A DNA stretch of 64,000 bases from an uncultured bacterium (GCA_902763805.1 CACWTN010000005.1:1-64000), one strand, 5' to 3'; counted from the stretch's first letter, positions 1-8,501 are shown. A program made the numbers and translations. The notes: generated by a model not told the origin, from the letters alone.

Positions 1-110
1 CATATATATAAAGTATATAACTTTTTAGAAATTGCCTTTTTTATTCCAAATTGTTAAGTTTTGTAAAATTGAATTTTTTTTCGGGTAAATTTCTTTACAT
101 AAATTAGGAT

Positions 111-139
111 TTGTAAAAGGGATTTATTAGTTTTATAAT
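111..139 (+). promoter_or_regulatory. sigma70-type promoter of adk
   Basis: TTGTAA (111-116), a 17-base spacer and TATAAT (134-139) lie 26 bases before the adk start codon. The first 164 bases hold no convincing gene and are very AT-rich, so adk seems to have its own promoter. Confidence 0.6.
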
Positions 140-164
140 TGGATAAAAAGAGAGAGGAAATTTT

Positions 165-821
165 ATGAAACGCGAACTTATATTTTTAGGACCACCCGCA
201 TGCGGCAAGGGAACACAGACAAACAAATTATCCGAGTATCTCGGATTTCCGCACATTGATACAGGGTCATTACTGAGAGCGGAAATTGCAAAAGCAACTC
301 CTGACGGACTTGTCGCAAAATCTTTCATTGACAAAGGACAGCTTGTTCCGCCCGAACTTGTCGGAAATATTATAAGAAACAGATTATCTGAAGAAGATTG
401 TTCAAACGGATACGTTCTTGACGGATATCCGAGAAGTCTTGCGCAAGCAGAAATGCTTGAAAAAATCAATGATGATGTCGATAAAGAAGCTGCTGATTTT
501 AAAGCAATTTATTTTGATATTGATACGGAATTGTTAATAGAAAGAATAGTTAACAGACAATCCTGTCCGAAATGCGGAGAAATCTACAATAAGAAATTCA
601 AACCGTCTAAAGTTGAAAATATTTGCGATAAGTGTAATGTTGAACTCAAAACAAGAGCCGATGACAATGAAGAAATTGCAAGAGCCCGTTTTGATACTTA
701 TTTCAGAGAAACGGCACCGCTTATTGAATTCTATGAGAAGAAAGGTGTTTTGCACAAGATGGATGCAAACGGTTCTATAGAAGAAGTTTGGGACAGATTA
801 CTAAACATAGTCAACAACTGA
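165..821 (+). CDS. adk: adenylate kinase
   Basis: It interconverts ATP + AMP and 2 ADP in the cytoplasm. The 218 residues show the whole family layout: a P-loop near residues 9-17 (GPPACGKGT, where most bacteria have GAPGAGKGT), an NMP-binding part with the DTGSLLR segment, and DGYPRSLAQA. The LID carries four cysteines, C134, C137, C154 and C157, the zinc-binding form. The start is set by a GAGAGAGGAA ribosome site 6 bases upstream. It stands alone here, with its own promoter and terminator; in many bacteria adk follows secY, but what lies upstream is outside the window. The P-loop variation is unusual but keeps the GxxxxGKGT spacing. Confidence 0.96.
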   Translation: MKRELIFLGPPACGKGTQTNKLSEYLGFPHIDTGSLLRAEIAKATPDGLVAKSFIDKGQLVPPELVGNIIRNRLSEEDCSNGYVLDGYPRSLAQAEMLEKINDDVDKEAADFKAIYFDIDTELLIERIVNRQSCPKCGEIYNKKFKPSKVENICDKCNVELKTRADDNEEIARARFDTYFRETAPLIEFYEKKGVLHKMDANGSIEEVWDRLLNIVNN

Positions 822-840
822 TTTTTTTAAATAAGTAATA

Positions 841-875
841 AAACCTTCCGTCAGAAAACGGAAGGTTTTATTTTT
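841..875 (+). terminator. rho-independent terminator after adk
   Basis: An 11-bp perfect stem (841-851 with 858-868) around a 6-base loop is followed by a T-rich run. It separates adk from grpE. Confidence 0.85.
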
Positions 876-917
876 TCGAATAGTTAAAAAAAAATAAAGT
901 TTATCAAGGTTTGCGAT

Positions 918-945
918 TTGATGTCATATAATTATCATATATAAT
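918..945 (+). promoter_or_regulatory. candidate promoter of grpE-dnaJ
   Basis: TTGATG (918-923), a 16-base spacer and TATAAT (940-945) precede the grpE start by 20 bases. No CIRCE inverted repeat (HrcA operator) was seen here. Confidence 0.5.
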
Positions 946-965
946 GTTAAACAGGGGAGATAATC

Positions 966-1577
966 ATGGAAAATCCATTTAAAAAAGCAGTTAAAGACGA
1001 AGATAAAAAAGAAGACATAAAAGAAGAAATAAAAGATGAGGAGGTTAATACCGAATCTGACAATTCTCCTGAAACAGAAGATCCGACATCAGAAGAAAAA
1101 GCTGATAACGTTCAGGCTGAAACCTCTGATATCAATCCGCTTCAGGAAAAATATGATACATTAAATAATCAGTATTTAAGACTTGCGGCAGATTTTGATA
1201 ATTACAGAAAACGCAACGAACAGGAGCGTGAAGCTCTGCTTAAATACGGTGCAGAAAATACATTGAAAAAAATGCTTGAAGTCCTCGATAATTTTGAAAG
1301 AGGTTTGAAAGCTATTGAAACCGTTGATGATTGCGAAAAAGTAAAAGAATGTTACAACCTTGCATACAAAAATTTTACCGACGTCCTGTCAAAAGCCGGT
1401 TTGGAAACAATTAAAGCAGAAGGAGAAGCATTTGATCCGAACTTCCATGAAGCGGTTATGCAAACACCTTCAAGCGATGTTCCCGAACATACGATTATCG
1501 CAGAATTACAAAAAGGATACAAATTAGGTGATAAAGTTCTCAGACCTGCATTGGTAAACGTATCAACAGAGGGATAA
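966..1577 (+). CDS. grpE: nucleotide exchange factor GrpE
   Basis: GrpE releases ADP from the Hsp70 chaperone DnaK. The protein has an acidic, disordered N-terminus (residues 1-60), a long coiled coil that starts around NPLQEKYDTLNNQYLRLAAD, and the C-terminal beta domain with the family ending GYKLGDKVLRPALVNVS. Its 203 residues are normal for the family. An AGGGGAGA ribosome site precedes the ATG. It is followed 71 bases later by dnaJ, with no dnaK between them, so the Hsp70 partner must lie elsewhere in the genome. Confidence 0.96.
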   Translation: MENPFKKAVKDEDKKEDIKEEIKDEEVNTESDNSPETEDPTSEEKADNVQAETSDINPLQEKYDTLNNQYLRLAADFDNYRKRNEQEREALLKYGAENTLKKMLEVLDNFERGLKAIETVDDCEKVKECYNLAYKNFTDVLSKAGLETIKAEGEAFDPNFHEAVMQTPSSDVPEHTIIAELQKGYKLGDKVLRPALVNVSTEG

Positions 1578-1648
1578 ATTATTTTTTCAGTCCATGCCGG
1601 ATTTGAGCAAATGGGTTTAAATAGTTAAGGAAAAGAAAAAGATATAAA

Positions 1649-2785
1649 ATGAGTGATTATTATGAAATACTTGGCGTAGATAAAAACGCCACAAAAGATG
1701 AGATAAAAAGCGCCTTCAGAAAAATGGCAAGAAAATGGCACCCTGATGTTAACAAAGCACCTGAAGCCGAAGCAAAGTTCAAAGAGCTCGGTAAAGCTTA
1801 CGAAACGTTAATGGATGATGAGAAGCGCGCAACGTACGACAGATTTGGAGAAGACGGTTTACGTGATGCCGGATTTAACACTCAAGGTCCTTTTGCTAGC
1901 GGTTTCGGCGATTTGGAAGAAGTATTTAACTCCTTCTTTGGCGGAGGTTTTGGAAGCAGTTTCGGTTTCGGAGGCGGCAGACAGCGTGATCCGAACGCAC
2001 CGCAAAGAGGTGATGATTTAAGACTTGATATATCACTCGAATTTGAAGAAGCTGTATTTGGACTTACACGTGAAGTAAAAATTGACCACATGGAGGAATG
2101 TCCTACATGCAAAGGGACCGGCGCCAAAGAAGGTTCTAAACCCGAACCTTGCAAACACTGCGGAGGACAGGGACGTGTTCAGCAAACAACAAGAACCGTT
2201 TTGGGACAATTTACACAAATCGTCACATGTCCGCATTGCCACGGAAAGGGTACGGTAATTTCTAATCCATGCCCTGATTGTCACGGAGAGGGCAGAAAAT
2301 CAGTTGAGAAGAAGATTGAGATTAAAATACCAGCAGGTGTCGACAACGGTTCAAAAATGCGTCTTTCTCATGAAGGTGACGCCGGCATTAACGGAGGTAT
2401 CGCAGGTGATTTATACATCGTAATCCATGTTAACCCTTCCTCCTACTATCAGCGTGACGGAATAAACGTAATAACAAAACTGGATGTAACTCCTGCTCAG
2501 GCTGTTTTGGGTGACACGGTTAAAATTAAAACTCTCGAAGGCGAAAAAGCAGTTACTATTCCGCCAGGAGTACAGCACGGTGAAATAGTGAGAGTAAAAG
2601 GTGCAGGAATACCCAGCGTTTCCAAACCATCTCTCAGAGGCGACCATATTGTAGTTGTTTCAATAAAAGTACCTACAAGAATTTCTAATGATGAAAGAGT
2701 TTTGTACTCAAAACTTCTTGAACTCCAGAATGGTGCAAATAAAAATTCTTCAGCTAAAGAACGTTTAAAAGGAATGTTTAAATAA
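1649..2785 (+). CDS. dnaJ: chaperone DnaJ (Hsp40)
   Basis: This co-chaperone delivers clients to DnaK and stimulates its ATPase. All type I domains are present: a J domain (1-70) with HPD at residues 31-33, a Gly/Phe-rich linker (about 75-120), a zinc domain with four CxxCxGxG repeats (CPTCKGTG, CKHCGGQG, CPHCHGKG, CPDCHGEG), and the C-terminal client-binding barrel. At 378 residues it is full length. It is probably co-transcribed with grpE, 71 bases upstream, since no terminator separates them. Confidence 0.97.
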   Translation: MSDYYEILGVDKNATKDEIKSAFRKMARKWHPDVNKAPEAEAKFKELGKAYETLMDDEKRATYDRFGEDGLRDAGFNTQGPFASGFGDLEEVFNSFFGGGFGSSFGFGGGRQRDPNAPQRGDDLRLDISLEFEEAVFGLTREVKIDHMEECPTCKGTGAKEGSKPEPCKHCGGQGRVQQTTRTVLGQFTQIVTCPHCHGKGTVISNPCPDCHGEGRKSVEKKIEIKIPAGVDNGSKMRLSHEGDAGINGGIAGDLYIVIHVNPSSYYQRDGINVITKLDVTPAQAVLGDTVKIKTLEGEKAVTIPPGVQHGEIVRVKGAGIPSVSKPSLRGDHIVVVSIKVPTRISNDERVLYSKLLELQNGANKNSSAKERLKGMFK

Positions 2786-2811
2786 ACTTCTTATTATATT
2801 CTTATCAAATA

Positions 2812-2820
2812 TGATATAAT
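2812..2820 (+). promoter_or_regulatory. extended -10 element before deoB
   Basis: TGATATAAT matches an extended -10 (TGN-TATAAT). It ends 21 bases before the deoB ATG, with the GGAGG ribosome site (2831-2835) between. No good -35 is visible. Confidence 0.5.
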
Positions 2821-2841
2821 TTTTTTGTTCGGAGGTTATTT

Positions 2842-4026
2842 ATGGGTAAAAAACGTGCAATTATAATAGTTATTGATTCAATGGGCTGCGGTGCAATGCC
2901 TGACTATGCGGATTTTGGAGATATTGCTGAATGTAATACATTAAAAAATGTCTGCCATTTTAACAACGGACTGGATGTTCCGGTTCTGGAAACAATGGGC
3001 ATAGGAAATTTAGGAGAATTTGAAGGAATTGATAAAACATCAACTCCGATAGCTCAATACGGAATTTTAAGAGAAAAGTCCAAAGGCAAAGACACTACAA
3101 CAGGACATTGGGAAATTGCAGGACTTATCTCGGAAAAACCTTTTGCAACATTTCCTCAGGGTTTTCCAAAAGAACTCATTGACAAATTTATAAAAGAAAC
3201 AAATTGCGGCGGCGTTTTAGCAAACATTCCGGCAAGCGGAACTGCAATAATAGAAAAACTTAACGACGAGCATCACGCCACAAAATATCCTATTGTATAC
3301 ACTTCTGCCGACAGTGTATTCCAGATAGCACTTGATACTGATATGATACCGCTTGAAACATTATACAAATGGTGCGAAACAGCAAGGAAAATTCTTGACG
3401 AAGGTAATTATAACGTAGCAAGAGTTATTGCCCGTCCATACAAAATAATTGACGGTAAACCTACCAGGATATCAAAAGACAGACGCGATTACTCAATGGC
3501 TCCGCCTAAAAAAACAGTACTGGATAAGTACAAAGAGCTTGGCGCTAAAGTTATCGGCATAGGAAAAATTGAAGACATTTTTTCAAAAGCAGGTATTACA
3601 CATGCAATTCACACAGGCTCTAACAAAGAAGGACTTGAGCTTACAATAAAAGCAATTGAAGGCAGTTTAGACCTTGAAAGCATAAAATACAAAGACGCTG
3701 TTATAACTGACAATAACCGTGAAATAATATTTACAAATCTTGTTGATACCGACATGCTTTTCGGTCACAGAAACGATGCAAAAGGCTACGGTAAAGCCAT
3801 TGAAGAGATTGATGATTATCTTGAAAACATTCTTCCTATGATAACAGAAAATGATTTACTTATAATTACTGCGGACCACGGCTGCGACCCGACCGTGCCC
3901 GGAACAGACCACACCAGAGAACAGGTACCGGTTCTGTATTATTCAAAAAACATTACTCCGCAGAACTTAAATACCGAATACGGGTTCGACACAATTGCTA
4001 AACGTGTTAAAGAATGGCTTTCATAG
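2842..4026 (+). CDS. deoB: phosphopentomutase
   Basis: It interconverts (deoxy)ribose-1-phosphate and (deoxy)ribose-5-phosphate in nucleoside salvage. The protein is an alkaline-phosphatase-fold metalloenzyme of 394 residues, normal for DeoB. Visible signatures are the first metal aspartate in VIDSMGCGAMPD, the catalytic threonine region DTTTGHWE, DMLFGHRND, and the C-terminal metal motif TADHGCDPT followed by TDHTREQVPVL. A GGAGG ribosome site sits 6 bases before the ATG. No other nucleoside-salvage gene is adjacent; cytidine deaminase lies 47 kb away. Confidence 0.95.
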   Translation: MGKKRAIIIVIDSMGCGAMPDYADFGDIAECNTLKNVCHFNNGLDVPVLETMGIGNLGEFEGIDKTSTPIAQYGILREKSKGKDTTTGHWEIAGLISEKPFATFPQGFPKELIDKFIKETNCGGVLANIPASGTAIIEKLNDEHHATKYPIVYTSADSVFQIALDTDMIPLETLYKWCETARKILDEGNYNVARVIARPYKIIDGKPTRISKDRRDYSMAPPKKTVLDKYKELGAKVIGIGKIEDIFSKAGITHAIHTGSNKEGLELTIKAIEGSLDLESIKYKDAVITDNNREIIFTNLVDTDMLFGHRNDAKGYGKAIEEIDDYLENILPMITENDLLIITADHGCDPTVPGTDHTREQVPVLYYSKNITPQNLNTEYGFDTIAKRVKEWLS

Positions 4027-4123
4027 AATTGTAAAGTTTTGTAACAAATATATTAACATCTGAAATTCGATATTTTTTAAATACTTTATATATATGTAAG
4101 ATTTAAAAAGATGGTGAACAAAG

Positions 4124-4552
4124 ATGGCAATATCTAATTTACATGAAACATTATTAAGTTACGCCTGGAGAAAAAGCCAGTTACAGCTCGAAATTTCTGA
4201 GTTGCAGTCACAAAAGACTTTGGCTTTGTACTCTCAGGGTGATGCTATCTCCATCAAAACTCAAGACGAAAGTGAACTCAGAGATTTTTATAAAGCATTA
4301 TACGAAGGCGATGAAGAATACAAAGGTAAATACAAAGATTATACAGAAATCCCTGATTTTGCAACAGAACTGAATAAAATCGCAGCTGCATACCAGGATC
4401 AGCTTGAACAGATAAATGCCTGGGAAACTCAGCTTGATGCGGAAATCACAACTAAGAGCGCTGAACTTGAAGAAGTAAATGCTTATTACGAATCATTAAA
4501 ATCAATGCTTTCAAGCAATATTCAGGAAGACTTCAACTTTGGATTAAAATAA
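4124..4552 (+). CDS. small coiled-coil protein, function unknown
   Basis: I do not recognise a family. The 142 residues have no signal peptide or membrane segment. Heptad-like helices cover about residues 10-35 and 90-130, with an acidic, tyrosine-rich middle (YEGDEEYKGKYKDY). The ATG at 4124 follows a weak GGTGAA ribosome site. It is transcribed alone, ending at its own terminator just before rsmH. Its size and coiled-coil form would suit a structural or chaperone role, but nothing in the neighbourhood says which. Confidence 0.7.
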   Translation: MAISNLHETLLSYAWRKSQLQLEISELQSQKTLALYSQGDAISIKTQDESELRDFYKALYEGDEEYKGKYKDYTEIPDFATELNKIAAAYQDQLEQINAWETQLDAEITTKSAELEEVNAYYESLKSMLSSNIQEDFNFGLK

Positions 4553-4581
4553 TAAACCAGGATATTAAAAGAGAGAAAATA

Positions 4582-4612
4582 AAACGGATAGCCAAAAGCT
4601 ATCCGTTTTACT
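4582..4612 (+). terminator. stem-loop terminator between the coiled-coil gene and rsmH
   Basis: An 11-bp perfect stem (4582-4592 with 4598-4608) has a 5-base loop and a short T run. It ends only about 24 bases before the rsmH start, so it could also act on the rsmH leader. Confidence 0.7.
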
Positions 4613-4632
4613 ATTTATGATAAGATAAAATT

Positions 4633-5559
4633 ATGGACGATTTCAAACATTATACGGTAATGCTGAATGAAGCCGTTGACGCACTTGAATGCAAAGACGG
4701 TAAAATTTATGTTGACTGTACGCTTGGCGGAGGCGGTCACAGCGAGCTTATCCTCAAACGAATACAACCAAGCGGAAGACTGATAGCTTTTGATATTGAT
4801 AACGAAGCTATTGCACATTCAAAAGAGCGGTTAAAAGAATATAAGAACCTGACTATAGTTAAATCGTCATATACAAACATTAAATCTGAACTCAAAAAGC
4901 TCGGTATAGAAAAAATAACCGGCGGTGTAATTCTTGATTTAGGAGCTTCATACCACCAGCTCACAAAACAGGAGAGAGGATTTTCTTTTTCTAAAGACGC
5001 ACCGCTCGACATGCGGTTTGACACGGATGCTGATTTTTCAGCCTATGATGTAATAAATACGTACAAAGAAGATGAATTAGTAAGGATTTTCAGCGAATAT
5101 GGGGAAGAAAGATTTTCAAAACGAATTGCAAAATCGATTGTGGAAACTAGAAGGACAAAGCCAATTGGAACAACGAAAGAACTGGCTGATATTATTATTA
5201 AAGCGACTCCTCATATTAAGTCTAATATACACCCTGCTACAAGAGTGTTTCAGGCTGTTAGGATAGAAGTTAACGGCGAGTTAAAAAATGTTAAGAATGT
5301 GCTTCATGATATATTGGCAATGCTCGATGTTGGTGGTATAATTAGTGTCATAAGTTTTCATTCTTTGGAGGACAGAATAGTAAAACAGTTCTTCAGGAGA
5401 GAAAGCCAAAAATGCAGGTGTAACAATATGATTTGCACTTGTGAACCGCCTAAAATAGAGCTTGTAAACAAAAAGCCTATTGTTGCGGGGGAGATTGAAT
5501 TAAAAGAAAATCCGCCATCAAGGAGTGCTAAGTTAAGGGTTGTTAGGTGTATTAACTAG
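4633..5559 (+). CDS. rsmH: 16S rRNA (cytosine(1402)-N4)-methyltransferase
   Basis: RsmH methylates N4 of C1402 in the ribosomal P site using S-adenosylmethionine. The SAM-binding GGGGHSELIL, the DLGASYHQLT variant of the usual DLGVSSxQ motif, PATRVFQAVRIEVNGE and FHSLEDRIVKQFFR identify it. Its 308 residues are normal. No ribosome site is obvious before ATG 4633. As in most bacteria it is followed by an FtsL-like gene, so this is a remnant of the division/cell-wall cluster, without mraZ before it or penicillin-binding protein genes after it. Its partner rsmI, which 2'-O-methylates the same nucleotide, is at 44998-45807. Confidence 0.95.
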   Translation: MDDFKHYTVMLNEAVDALECKDGKIYVDCTLGGGGHSELILKRIQPSGRLIAFDIDNEAIAHSKERLKEYKNLTIVKSSYTNIKSELKKLGIEKITGGVILDLGASYHQLTKQERGFSFSKDAPLDMRFDTDADFSAYDVINTYKEDELVRIFSEYGEERFSKRIAKSIVETRRTKPIGTTKELADIIIKATPHIKSNIHPATRVFQAVRIEVNGELKNVKNVLHDILAMLDVGGIISVISFHSLEDRIVKQFFRRESQKCRCNNMICTCEPPKIELVNKKPIVAGEIELKENPPSRSAKLRVVRCIN

Positions 5560-5672
5560 ACTTTCGGCGGAGAAATGATATATCTTTCGTAAAATTCCTG
5601 TTCTTGAATTCCGTGAGAATTAAGAGAGCAGTGAACTTAACAGTTTTGTTATGGGAGTGAGGAGATTTACTT

Positions 5673-6212
5673 TTGGTTGCGGGAATTAAGGCAGATACCA
5701 ATAACAATAACCGTTTAGGTCTGGACAACCTGATAAAAAAATTGTCAGGTGAAACGAAAAAAGAGTACGTTTATGTAGAAAATACTGCGCGTAAGTCTTT
5801 TGTCGACAAGTCTGTACAAAAACTGGTTGATAATAGTATAATAGAAGGGTACTTTCCAAAGGAGAATCTTGTAAAAGACATGGCAATAAAAAGAGTAAAT
5901 AAATCACTTTGTATAATTTTAAGCATATTGGTTGCCGTAGTTGTTGTAAGTTACTATTTTGTAATTTCTTACGAGATTAAACTTAATGATATAAGCCGTC
6001 AGACAGTTATTCTGAATAATGAAAACGAAGAACTTCAGAATAAATTAGACAGCCTTAAATCATTTAATAACGTTGATAAAACACTTCAGCAAAACAATTT
6101 GCTGCAAAGACCCGGACAAGTCATTGAAACTCAGGAAGTTCAGGCATCAAAAGAAAGTACGGGTAAGAATTCATCAACGAAAAAAGTATTCAACCATGCG
6201 ATAGGATTTTAG
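5673..6212 (+). CDS. FtsL-like bitopic cell-division protein
   Basis: The 179-residue protein has a polar cytoplasmic N-terminus (1-77), one membrane helix (about 78-98), a coiled coil (about 101-130) and a polar tail. That plan and its place right after rsmH are those of FtsL, which scaffolds FtsQ/FtsB and septal wall synthesis. Sequence similarity to FtsL is always weak, so topology and synteny carry the call. It starts with TTG 5673 behind a GTGAGGAG ribosome site (5656-5663); the nearby ATG is out of frame. The cytoplasmic region is longer than in most FtsL proteins. Its stop codon directly abuts the next ATG, so it is probably coupled to the LdpA-like gene. Confidence 0.65.
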   Translation: MVAGIKADTNNNNRLGLDNLIKKLSGETKKEYVYVENTARKSFVDKSVQKLVDNSIIEGYFPKENLVKDMAIKRVNKSLCIILSILVAVVVVSYYFVISYEIKLNDISRQTVILNNENEELQNKLDSLKSFNNVDKTLQQNNLLQRPGQVIETQEVQASKESTGKNSSTKKVFNHAIGF

Positions 6213-7172
6213 ATGTTTAAACTTGTATGCGGAGCGGGTAATGAAGATGCTGAGTACGTAAAAAAATTAGTTTTTACGTATGCTTCTGCCGGCTGTAAAC
6301 TTTTTGATATATCTGCAAGAAAAGAAATTCTGGAAGCTGCAAAAGAAGGTGCAAAACTGGCCGGTGCAGAAGATGTATCTTACTGCGTGAGCATTGGCAT
6401 AAGAGGCGACAAACATATTAAAAAAGCAAAAATTGACACATCTAAGTGTTCAAAATGCGCTAATTGTTTCAGAAATTGTCCCAATGATGCAATCTATAAC
6501 GGTCAGAATCCACGTCCGGAAGGCATTGAATGGAAGGAAGGCGACTCGCCCGTTATTATAGCGAAGAAATGTTTAGGATGCGGAACATGCCTCAGAAAAT
6601 GTCCGACAGGCGCTATGGGAATGGAAGAAAAAGACATCAACTTCCGTGAAGTTTTACCATATATGGCTCATCACGGCGCTAATTTTTTTGAACTCCATAT
6701 TATGGGAAATGACAAAGAAGATTTGGCAAGAAAATGGCAGGTTATTAACGAATGCAACCCCAAATATGCATCAATATGCATAGACAGGGAATTTTTCGGA
6801 AACAAAGAAGTTCTGGGCAGAATCAGAGAAATGATTAAATCCAGAAAACCTTATTCAACTATTGTTCAGGCTGACGGAGTTCCTATGAGCGGAATTGAAG
6901 ATGATTACAAAACAACTCTGCAGGCTGTTGCTATGGCAGAAGTTATTCAAAAAGCCGAATTGCCTGTACACGTTATGTTATCCGGCGGCACAAACTCCAA
7001 AACAGCAAGACTTGCAAAAATGTGCGGAATTAAATACTGGGGAATTGCAGTTGGGTCTTGGGCAAGAAAAATAGTTAAGCCGTTTCTTAAACAAGATGAC
7101 TTCTGGAAAAACAAAGAAGCTCAAAATTGTGCTATTGAAGCCGCAAAAAAACTTATAGAAAAATGCAAATAA
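6213..7172 (+). CDS. ldpA: LdpA-like two-[4Fe-4S] protein
   Basis: In cyanobacteria LdpA is a redox-active Fe-S protein that affects circadian period in response to light. This 319-residue protein has the same order: an N-terminal domain beginning MFKLVCGAGNEDAEYVKKL with a GCKLFDISA segment, then two ferredoxin-type clusters at C79/C82/C85/C89 and C120/C123/C126/C130, each ending in CP, then a barrel-like C-terminal domain with MLSGGTNSKT and YWGIAVGSWAR. The start codon follows the stop of the FtsL-like gene with no gap. The assignment rests on motif order and recalled similarity, not an alignment; another ferredoxin-fused barrel protein is the alternative. No kai or other clock gene is in the window. 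Confidence 0.75.
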   Translation: MFKLVCGAGNEDAEYVKKLVFTYASAGCKLFDISARKEILEAAKEGAKLAGAEDVSYCVSIGIRGDKHIKKAKIDTSKCSKCANCFRNCPNDAIYNGQNPRPEGIEWKEGDSPVIIAKKCLGCGTCLRKCPTGAMGMEEKDINFREVLPYMAHHGANFFELHIMGNDKEDLARKWQVINECNPKYASICIDREFFGNKEVLGRIREMIKSRKPYSTIVQADGVPMSGIEDDYKTTLQAVAMAEVIQKAELPVHVMLSGGTNSKTARLAKMCGIKYWGIAVGSWARKIVKPFLKQDDFWKNKEAQNCAIEAAKKLIEKCK

Positions 7173-7185
7173 ATTTGTTCCCCTC

Positions 7186-7214
7186 TTTACGTTTTAACCT
7201 ATTTATGGTCTAAT
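7186..7214 (+). promoter_or_regulatory. sigma70-type promoter of ndk
   Basis: TTTACG (7186-7191), a 17-base spacer and TCTAAT (7209-7214) lie 34 bases before the ndk start. Confidence 0.5.
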
Positions 7215-7248
7215 AGAAACGGTGAGGAACTTAAATAAAGGAGAGATT

Positions 7249-7737
7249 ATGGCATCAGAAGAAAGAACATTTGTTGCAATTAAGCCTGACGGCGTAAAAA
7301 GAGGTTTAATCGGCAGAGTTATACAGAGATTTGAAGACAAAGGCTTTAAAATTGTAGGAATGAAACTTCTTCAGGTAACTCCTGAAATGGCAGCAAAACA
7401 CTACGAAGAACATCAGGGAAAACCTTTTTACAAAAGACTTATTTACTATATAACAAGCGCACCTATAGTTGCTATGGTTATTGAAGGGTATAACGCAGTG
7501 GAAAGCGTACGTCATACAGTTGGCGCAACAAACCCGATAAATGCTGATGTCGGAACAATAAGAGCTGACTTCGGTCAGATTATGGAATACAATATCGTTC
7601 ACGCTTCAGATTCTCTTGCAAGCGCAGAAAGAGAAATCAATATTTACTTTAAGCCAGAAGAAATCTATGACAACTGGCAGTCTATGTCTGAAATCATTGC
7701 TTATGACGAAGAAAGATATAACCAGCAGGGCATATAA
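7249..7737 (+). CDS. ndk: nucleoside diphosphate kinase
   Basis: Ndk transfers the terminal phosphate of ATP to other nucleoside diphosphates through a phospho-histidine. The core is clear: TFVAIKPDGVKRGLIGRVI at the N-terminus, HxGATNP-like VGATNPINADVGTIRADF, and the active-site histidine in NIVHASDSLASAEREI. An in-frame GTG at 7222 would add nine residues, but AAAGGAGA at 7237-7244 is placed for ATG 7249. The 162-residue product is slightly longer than the usual 140-150, with the extra at the C-terminus. It has its own promoter and a strong terminator. Confidence 0.95.
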   Translation: MASEERTFVAIKPDGVKRGLIGRVIQRFEDKGFKIVGMKLLQVTPEMAAKHYEEHQGKPFYKRLIYYITSAPIVAMVIEGYNAVESVRHTVGATNPINADVGTIRADFGQIMEYNIVHASDSLASAEREINIYFKPEEIYDNWQSMSEIIAYDEERYNQQGI

Positions 7738-7761
7738 AAATAATTTCACAAATAATCAAAC

Positions 7762-7796
7762 AAAAAAGGTTAAGCATAGCTTAACCTTTTTTGTTT
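7762..7796 (+). terminator. rho-independent terminator after ndk
   Basis: A 14-bp stem (7762-7775 with 7779-7792) with a 3-base loop; the T-run forms the end of the right arm, and the left arm starts with a matching A-run. Confidence 0.85.
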
Positions 7797-7800
7797 GGGG

Positions 7801-7828
7801 TTGAGAAGGATATAAAATGTGATATAAT
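7801..7828 (+). promoter_or_regulatory. promoter of the EF-hand gene
   Basis: TTGAGA (7801-7806), a 16-base spacer and TATAAT (7823-7828). The -10 is extended (TGATATAAT). The leader to the ATG is about 22 bases. Confidence 0.65.
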
Positions 7829-7855
7829 ATTTATATAAATGTAAAGGTTTTTTAT

Positions 7856-8479
7856 ATGGCTTTATCACAAATCGGAACATCTTATGATAACGCTTTTTGT
7901 GTACCGTCCAGTTCTTTAAATGCCAGAGTACCCTCTCTTAACAGCAACTCAAGAACTAACGGTAACACTAGTACTTATTTTGCAAAAAAAGGTGAGCCGA
8001 TGTATATGAAAGAAATGGATCCCGATGAAGACGGTATCGTTTCTTTCGATGAATTTAAAGATTACTGCAAGGATAAAGGAATTTCCGAAAGAGATATGAC
8101 TAAAATGATTCAGATGAGCAACTCTTACAGAGAGCTGATGAATCAGACCTCTAAAAATAACAGCAAGAATACAATAGATTATCCTGCAGGAGACTTATTA
8201 GACAAAATCAATTCAAAAAACAATAATAAGACTTATGCAGTAAGCGGTGATAAAAAATATAACGAAGCCATGGATTCGGATAACGATGGCAAAGTCACCT
8301 ACAAAGAATATATTGATTACTGCGTTGAACACGTCAAAACAAAAGAGCAAAAATCAAATACAAAAGTTGAACAAACTGAGGATGGAGTATTTAAAACAAC
8401 AAGCATTGGAAAAGCTTTAAATGCTTATGCAAGCAGTGAAGCAGCGCCTGTCAAAAGTACTTATGAATACTCAGCTTAA
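7856..8479 (+). CDS. EF-hand calcium-binding protein
   Basis: Two canonical 12-residue EF-hand loops are present, DPDEDGIVSFDE (about residues 56-67) and DSDNDGKVTYKE (about 140-151), each with Asp at 1, 3 and 5, Gly at 6 and Glu at 12. The flanks are helical, so Ca2+ binding is well supported. The N-terminal 45 residues are Ser/Asn-rich and disordered, and the tail is polar. There is no signal peptide or membrane helix, so location and partner are unknown. It is monocistronic, with its own promoter. Calcium sensing, buffering or a surface role are all possible. Another protein with acidic Asp/Asn loops in its N-terminus is encoded at 14780-16108. Confidence 0.8.
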   Translation: MALSQIGTSYDNAFCVPSSSLNARVPSLNSNSRTNGNTSTYFAKKGEPMYMKEMDPDEDGIVSFDEFKDYCKDKGISERDMTKMIQMSNSYRELMNQTSKNNSKNTIDYPAGDLLDKINSKNNNKTYAVSGDKKYNEAMDSDNDGKVTYKEYIDYCVEHVKTKEQKSNTKVEQTEDGVFKTTSIGKALNAYASSEAAPVKSTYEYSA

Positions 8480-8501
8480 TTATGAACCTTGTTTATATTT
8501 C

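Noticed and set aside
5575-5592. Five-codon micro-ORF with a GGCGGAG ribosome site between rsmH and the FtsL-like gene
   Set aside because: Too short to support alone, and no pairing or attenuator is visible around it.
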